10,482 bases of DNA from Peptostreptococcaceae bacterium (lineage in GTDB: Bacteria; Bacillota; Clostridia; Peptostreptococcales; Peptostreptococcaceae). Below are positions 5,811 through 10,482 of the stretch, one piece after another. The notes beneath the pieces are model-generated. The model worked only from the letters and a program-made list of their open reading frames with translations. It searched no databases and was not told where the DNA came from. A program made the translations under genes and the position numbers. How positions within the stretch are numbered: the first letter of the stretch is position 1; the number at the start of each line of letters is the position of its first letter. The stretch is taken from NCBI GenBank assembly GCA_017425305.1, contig JAFOOW010000067.1:1-10482 (forward strand), written 5' to 3'.

Positions 5811-8201
5811 ATGTTAGTACCTTTAAAATGGCTTAGAGACTACGTTGATATAGAACTAGATACTCAAGAATTTGCTGATATGATGACTATGACAGGTTCA
5901 AAAGTTGAGAAAGTTGAATTCTTTGGTAAAGAAACTAACGGTGTTGAAGTATGTAAAATACTTGAAATAGAACAACACCCGGATGCAGATAGATTAAAAG
6001 TTACAAAAGTAGAAGTAGCTGATGGGCAAGTACTACAAATAGTAACTAATGCAACAAATATAAAAGTTGGAGATTATGTACCAGTAGCAAGAATAGGTGC
6101 AGTATTACCAGGAGACTTTAAAATAAAGAAAGGTAAGTTAAGAGGTGTATTATCAGAAGGAATGTTCTGTGGTGCTGAAGAATTAACTATACCTTCTCAA
6201 TATGTAGAAGAACACAAAAAAGATGGTATATACATATTAGATCATCAAGATTCATTTGAATTAGGAATGGATGTAAGAGAAGTTTTAGGTGTTAATGATG
6301 CCTTAATAGAATTTGAAATAACTTCTAACAGACCAGACTGTAGATCTATAATAGGTATAGCTAGAGAAGCTGCAGTTACTGTAGGAAAAGAATTAAAATA
6401 CCCAGAAATAAAAGTTAATGGTTCAGATGAAGAAATGTCATTTGAAATAGATGTTCAAACAGACTTATGTAAGAGATACTGCGGTAAAGTAGTTAAAGAT
6501 GTTAAAGTAGGTCCATCTCCATACTGGATGCAAAGAAGACTTATAGAAGCTGGTATGAGACCTATAAACAACATAGTAGATATAACTAATTATGTAATGC
6601 TTGAATTAGGACAACCACTGCATGCTTTTGATTTAGAAGATATAAAATACAACAAGATGACAGTTAAATTAGCTGAAGAAAATGAAAAGTTTGTAACTTT
6701 AGATGGTGTTGAAAGAACTTTAACATCAGATATGATAGTTATAGGAAATCAAGATAAAACTTTAGATTTAGCTGGTATAATGGGTGGAGAAAACTGTGAA
6801 GTAAAAGAATCAACAACTTCTATATTATTAGAAGGTGCTAGCTTTGCAAAAGAAAACATAAGAGCTGCATCTAAGAAATTAGGATTAAGAACGGAAGCAT
6901 CTTCAAGATTCGAAAAAGGGATAGATATAAACTTAACAGAAGAAGCTGTTAACAGAGCATGTCAATTAATAGAAGAATTAGGATGTGGTAGAGTTCTTAA
7001 CGGAATGTTAGATTACTATCCTCAAAAAGAAGAAGTTCAAAAAGTAACAGTAAACCCAGAAAGAATAAACAAGTTATTAGGTGTTAACGTACCTATGGAT
7101 GAGTTTATAAACATATTAGAAAGATTAGAGTTCAAATGCAACTTAATATCTTCTGATAAATTAGAATTAGAAGTTCCAAGCTTTAGATTAGATATAACTG
7201 AAGATGCAGATATATTAGAAGAAATAGCTAGAATATACGGATATGACAATATACCATCAGCAGACTTAGAAGGAAATGCTACAGCTGGTGTTAAAACAGA
7301 TAAGCAAAAGTTTGAAGATAAAGTTAAGAAAAATGCTACAGCTATAGGATTAAATGAAATATTAACATATTCATTTGTAAGTCCTAAAGGAGTAGATAAA
7401 ATAAACTTACCTCAAGATGATGAGAAGAGAGATTTCGTTAAGATAATAAATCCATTAGGTGAAGAAACTTCTGTAATGAGAACTACTTTAATACCTAATA
7501 TGTTAGATGTAATATCAACAAACTTATCTCATAAGGTTGAGGAAGTAGGAGCTTTCGAATGTGGAAATACATTTAAACCACAAGAAGGATTACCAGTTCA
7601 AATGAAGAATTTATGTATAGGAATGTATGGTAAAGAAGTAGACTTCTTCGTATTAAAAGGTGCAGTAGAAGCTATAGTAAATAATGTAGGATTAAAAGGT
7701 TATGAAATAGAACCAGAAACTACAAACTTAACATTCCATCCTGGTAGATGTGCTAAATTAATGTATAACAATATATGTTTAGGTACTTTTGGAGAATTAC
7801 ATCCAGATGTACTTGAAAACTATAGTTTAAATCAAAGAGTTTATGTTGCAGAATTAAACTTAGACTTAGTATTTGAAAACTTAAACCATGTAATAACATA
7901 TAATCCATTACCTAAGTATCCAGCTACAACAAGAGATATAGCTTTATTAGTTAAAGATGAAGTATTTGTTAAGCAAATAGAAGATATAATAAAAGCTAAT
8001 GGAGAAGACATATTAGAAAGCTACCAATTATTCGATGTTTATAAAGGTGCTCAAATAGAAGAAGGACACAAATCAATAGCATATTCTATAACATACAGAA
8101 GTAAAGAAAAAACATTAACAGATGAAGATGTTGCAAAAGTTCACGACAAGATAGTTAGCGAATTAAGCGAAAAATTAAATGCTAACTTAAGATCTAATTA
8201 A
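5811..8201 (+). CDS. pheT: Phenylalanyl-tRNA synthetase beta subunit
   Basis: PheT is the large, non-catalytic partner of PheS. It binds tRNA-Phe and edits mischarged Tyr-tRNA-Phe. The 796 residues are standard. Domains in order are an N-terminal EMAP-type tRNA-binding OB fold (about 40-150, with EIEQHPDADRLKV at 53-65), the B3/B4 editing domain (about 210-380, with LGQPLHAFD at 266-274 and AGIMGGE at 321-327), B5 (about 405-480, with DITEDADILEEIARIYGYDNIP), the degenerate catalytic-like module (about 495-690) and a C-terminal ferredoxin-fold anticodon-binding domain (about 698-795, opening with YNPLPKYPATTRDIALLV). The ribosome binding site AGGAGG (5797-5802) is 8 nt before the ATG. It is translated from the same T-box-controlled mRNA as pheS, which keeps the two subunits matched. 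No truncation or missing block is visible. Confidence 0.97.
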   Translation: MLVPLKWLRDYVDIELDTQEFADMMTMTGSKVEKVEFFGKETNGVEVCKILEIEQHPDADRLKVTKVEVADGQVLQIVTNATNIKVGDYVPVARIGAVLPGDFKIKKGKLRGVLSEGMFCGAEELTIPSQYVEEHKKDGIYILDHQDSFELGMDVREVLGVNDALIEFEITSNRPDCRSIIGIAREAAVTVGKELKYPEIKVNGSDEEMSFEIDVQTDLCKRYCGKVVKDVKVGPSPYWMQRRLIEAGMRPINNIVDITNYVMLELGQPLHAFDLEDIKYNKMTVKLAEENEKFVTLDGVERTLTSDMIVIGNQDKTLDLAGIMGGENCEVKESTTSILLEGASFAKENIRAASKKLGLRTEASSRFEKGIDINLTEEAVNRACQLIEELGCGRVLNGMLDYYPQKEEVQKVTVNPERINKLLGVNVPMDEFINILERLEFKCNLISSDKLELEVPSFRLDITEDADILEEIARIYGYDNIPSADLEGNATAGVKTDKQKFEDKVKKNATAIGLNEILTYSFVSPKGVDKINLPQDDEKRDFVKIINPLGEETSVMRTTLIPNMLDVISTNLSHKVEEVGAFECGNTFKPQEGLPVQMKNLCIGMYGKEVDFFVLKGAVEAIVNNVGLKGYEIEPETTNLTFHPGRCAKLMYNNICLGTFGELHPDVLENYSLNQRVYVAELNLDLVFENLNHVITYNPLPKYPATTRDIALLVKDEVFVKQIEDIIKANGEDILESYQLFDVYKGAQIEEGHKSIAYSITYRSKEKTLTDEDVAKVHDKIVSELSEKLNANLRSN

Positions 8202-8229
8202 TTTAAGATACAATTGTAGGGGGGCTAGG

Positions 8230-8811
8230 ATGAACAAGGTCATAGTAAAGATACATGGATCTGAATATCCTATGGTATCTGAGAAATCAAAGGATTATAT
8301 GATGAAAATAGCTAATTATGTAGATGAAGAGATGGCTAGAATCTTTGAAGCTAATAAGATGCTTAGTACATCACAAGTAGCTATATTATCAGCACTAACT
8401 GTAACGGATTTACTATTTGAATGTTCTGAAGAAAATGATAAGTTAACTAAAGATAATGAAGAGCTAACTAAAAAGGTTAATATTCCTGATCAAGAAATTC
8501 AATTAGAAATGAGAAAGATGAAGTTAGAAATAAATAATAAGAATGAAGAAATAAAAAAGTTGAAAGAACAAATAGATTCTTTAAAAGCTGAGTTAGAAAA
8601 TAAGAAGTCAGAATTAGAAATAGTAGAAAAGTTTAAAACTGAAATAGAAGGCTTAAACAATACTATAGCTGAAGCTAATGAAAAAACAGAAGTAGCTGAA
8701 AAATTGGCTTCTGATTTCCAAAATAAACTATATGATTTACAACTAAAGAATATAGAATTAGAGCAAGAGCTAAATTATATAAAACACTCAGGAGAACTAT
8801 TAAAAAAATAG
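8230..8811 (+). CDS. zapA: ZapA-family cell division protein with long coiled-coil tail
   Basis: ZapA binds FtsZ and promotes bundling of Z-ring filaments at midcell. Residues 1-65 match the ZapA head: the strand NKVIVKIHGSEYPM, then the helix DYMMKIANYVDEEM (22-35) and SQVAILSALTVTDLLFE (48-64). The remaining 130 residues are almost wholly charged heptad-like sequence, rich in Lys and Glu. There is a likely break at NIPD (84-87) and long coiled coil from about 88 to 186. At 193 residues it is roughly twice the size of compact ZapA proteins such as that of Bacillus subtilis (about 85 residues). A strong ribosome binding site AGGGGGG (8218-8224) sits 5 nt before the ATG. It follows pheT by 28 nt with no terminator, so it is probably read from the pheST transcript; zapA lies near pheT in other Firmicutes. 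The head-domain call is good, while the function of the tail is unknown. Confidence 0.85.
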   Translation: MNKVIVKIHGSEYPMVSEKSKDYMMKIANYVDEEMARIFEANKMLSTSQVAILSALTVTDLLFECSEENDKLTKDNEELTKKVNIPDQEIQLEMRKMKLEINNKNEEIKKLKEQIDSLKAELENKKSELEIVEKFKTEIEGLNNTIAEANEKTEVAEKLASDFQNKLYDLQLKNIELEQELNYIKHSGELLKK

Positions 8812-8821
8812 AATGCTAAAA

Positions 8822-8860
8822 AAAACCTTCAGGAAAAATAACCTGAAGGTTTTAGTTTTT
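8822..8860 (+). terminator. Intrinsic terminator of the pheST-zapA unit
   Basis: A perfect 12-bp stem (8822-8833 with 8842-8853) has an 8-nt loop and is followed by AG and five T. It starts 11 nt after the zapA stop. The A run before the stem (8818-8825) could also let it work on the minus strand, but no gene converges here. Confidence 0.92.
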
Positions 8861-8884
8861 ATATAAAGTGTGTATAAATATAGA

Positions 8885-8893
8885 TGTTATAAA
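8885..8893 (+). promoter_or_regulatory. Possible extended -10 promoter for the U32 gene
   Basis: TG (8885-8886), one base, then TATAAA (8888-8893) form an extended -10 element. No recognisable -35 box lies 17 nt upstream. A promoter is expected somewhere in this short gap because a strong terminator ends just before it, but this exact site is tentative. Confidence 0.4.
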
Positions 8894-8919
8894 TATAAGA
8901 AGTTAAATAGGAGGTAGTT

Positions 8920-10482
8920 ATGAATACAGAATTACTAGCACCGGTAGGTAGTTTTGATGCTTTAAAAGCCGCAGTACAGAATGGAGCAAATGCAGTTTAT
9001 TTAGGTGGTAAAGAGTTTAGTGCTAGAGCCTCTGCTAACAATTTTGATAGAGATGAATTAAAAGAAGCTGTTAGATATGCACATATAAGAGGAGTTCAAG
9101 TTTTTGTAACAGCAAATACTTTAAGAAAACAAAATGAAATTGAAGAGTTTTTAGAATATATAAAATATCTATATGATATAGATGTAGATGCAATAATTCT
9201 TCAAGATATAGGTATGGCTAGACTTGTAAAAGAGTTATTACCTGATTTTGAAATACATGCAAGTACTCAAATGGTTGCACACTCTTTAGAAGATGTACTA
9301 TATCTACAAAATATAGGATTCGATAGAGTAGTTTTAGCAAGAGAGCTTAATATACAAGAAATAGAGCATATATGTAAAAACTCAAATGTAGATATAGAAG
9401 TATTCGTTCATGGGGCTTTATGTGTTTGTTATTCGGGACAATGTCTAATGAGTAGTATGTTAGGAAATAGATCTGGAAACAGAGGTAGATGTGCCCAACC
9501 ATGTAGACAAAAATATGAGTTAATAGATATATACTCTGGTGAAGTTATAAATACAGATGGAGAATATTTATTAAGCCCTAAAGATTTAAATTCTATACAA
9601 GATATAGATAAGGTAATAGAAGCTGGAGTACATTCATTAAAAATAGAAGGAAGAATGAAAAGACCAGAATATGTAGCAACAGTTATAGGAAGTTACAGAA
9701 AAACTATAGATGAATACATGGAAACTAAAAAAATTAATGTATCTGATGAAACTATGAACAATCTATATACTATATTTAATAGAAAGTTTACAAAAGGATA
9801 CTTATTTGGAGATGTTGGAGAAGATATTATGAACTCTAATAGACCAAATAACCTAGGTTTATATATAGGAAAAGTTGTAGACTATAATAGAAAAGCTAAG
9901 AGACTTAAGATAAAGCTAGAAAACACACTTAAAAAAGGTGATGGTATAAGTATAGGCGGAGGTACTATTGGTAGAATTATAAAATCTAATGGAGATATAG
10001 CTAATATAGGCTATAAAGGTGAAACTATAGAATTAGATTTTATAGGTGATGCTAAGCGAAATCAAATAATATATAAAACTTCAGATAGTGACCTATTAAA
10101 TACAGTACAAAAAACATTTGAAGAAGATACTGAAAATGTAAAAGTAAGTATAGATGCAAAAATAGAAATAAAACTAGGTAAAAAACCTAGATTAACTTTA
10201 AGTGACTCATTTGGAAACACTACTACATTAGAGGCAGATAAAGAAGTAGAACAAGCTATGAAGGTAGCCCTAAGTGAAGAAAAGGTAGTAACACAAATTA
10301 GTAAGCTAGGAAATACATCATATATCATCAATAATATTACTGTTGATATGGATGATAATGTTAGTTTACCTATAAGTACTTTAAATCAAATGAGAAGAGA
10401 TGCTATAGAAAGCTTAAGTGAAGAAAGAGTTGCTATAAAGAATAGAGCCTATAAAAATAAGGAAATAGCATATAATCCAAAA
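8920..10482 (+). CDS. U32 family protein, RlhA-like, partial at right edge
   Basis: The frame is open for 521 codons from ATG 8920 to the window end with no stop, so the C-terminus is missing. A strong ribosome binding site AGGAGG (8909-8914) lies 5 nt before the ATG. The N-terminus LLAPVGSFDALKAAVQNGANAVYLGG (5-30) is typical of the U32 barrel. The U32 signature is EVFVHGALC (160-168) with C170 and C175 following, and GRCAQPCRQ (189-197) adds C191 and C195. In Escherichia coli, U32 relatives RlhA and TrhP install hydroxyl groups on 23S rRNA C2501 and tRNA U34, and their conserved Cys are thought to hold an Fe-S cluster. The long extension after about 300, which looks like the start of a DUF3656-type region, favours the RlhA type. 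'Peptidase/collagenase' is the legacy family name. The RNA-hydroxylation role is inference; the family call is firm. Confidence 0.88.
   Translation, partial: MNTELLAPVGSFDALKAAVQNGANAVYLGGKEFSARASANNFDRDELKEAVRYAHIRGVQVFVTANTLRKQNEIEEFLEYIKYLYDIDVDAIILQDIGMARLVKELLPDFEIHASTQMVAHSLEDVLYLQNIGFDRVVLARELNIQEIEHICKNSNVDIEVFVHGALCVCYSGQCLMSSMLGNRSGNRGRCAQPCRQKYELIDIYSGEVINTDGEYLLSPKDLNSIQDIDKVIEAGVHSLKIEGRMKRPEYVATVIGSYRKTIDEYMETKKINVSDETMNNLYTIFNRKFTKGYLFGDVGEDIMNSNRPNNLGLYIGKVVDYNRKAKRLKIKLENTLKKGDGISIGGGTIGRIIKSNGDIANIGYKGETIELDFIGDAKRNQIIYKTSDSDLLNTVQKTFEEDTENVKVSIDAKIEIKLGKKPRLTLSDSFGNTTTLEADKEVEQAMKVALSEEKVVTQISKLGNTSYIINNITVDMDDNVSLPISTLNQMRRDAIESLSEERVAIKNRAYKNKEIAYNPK

Noticed and set aside
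10062..10331. 89-codon minus-strand open frame at the right end
   Set aside because: It lies inside the continuous + strand U32 frame, which carries clear family motifs further upstream.

Overview
The window is AT-rich, low-GC Firmicute DNA with heavy use of AUA and AGA codons, strong GGAGG-type ribosome binding sites and every gene on the + strand. The gene content and order (infC-rpmI-rplT, a KtrB/KtrA potassium transporter, a SpoU/TrmH-family RNA methyltransferase, a T-box-controlled pheS-pheT pair, zapA, a U32 family protein) fit a Clostridia chromosome, most likely Peptostreptococcaceae (Clostridioides difficile or a relative). That lineage call is inference from composition and gene order; the sequence does not prove a species. 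There are no mobile elements, CRISPR arrays, tRNAs or rRNAs.

Left part (1-1430): a near-consensus sigma-A promoter drives a structured leader of about 165 nt that ends in an intrinsic terminator just ahead of infC. This is the layout of an L20-type ribosomal protein leader. infC (IF3) starts at a non-canonical AUU codon at 224, so its first 28 residues lie upstream of the first in-frame ATG. rpmI (L35) and rplT (L20) follow, and a strong terminator closes the operon.

Middle (1431-4431): ktrB and ktrA encode the membrane and regulatory subunits of a K+ uptake system. A SpoU/TrmH-family 2'-O-methyltransferase gene starts 2 nt after the ktrA stop. These three look like one transcript. No convincing terminator follows the methyltransferase gene.

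Right part (4432-10482): a new extended -10 promoter drives a full T-box leader with a UUC (Phe) specifier, T-box sequence, antiterminator and competing terminator. It controls pheS-pheT (phenylalanyl-tRNA synthetase alpha and beta) and, by close spacing, zapA, whose product carries a long coiled-coil extension. A terminator follows zapA. The last gene is a U32 family protein, probably RlhA-like, which is open at the right edge.

The shared theme is translation: initiation factor, two 50S proteins, two likely RNA modification enzymes and one tRNA synthetase, with potassium uptake and a cell-division factor alongside. Two separate RNA attenuators act here, one likely sensing free L20 and the other uncharged tRNA-Phe. 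Most of this is a conserved housekeeping region; I found no convincing new system.
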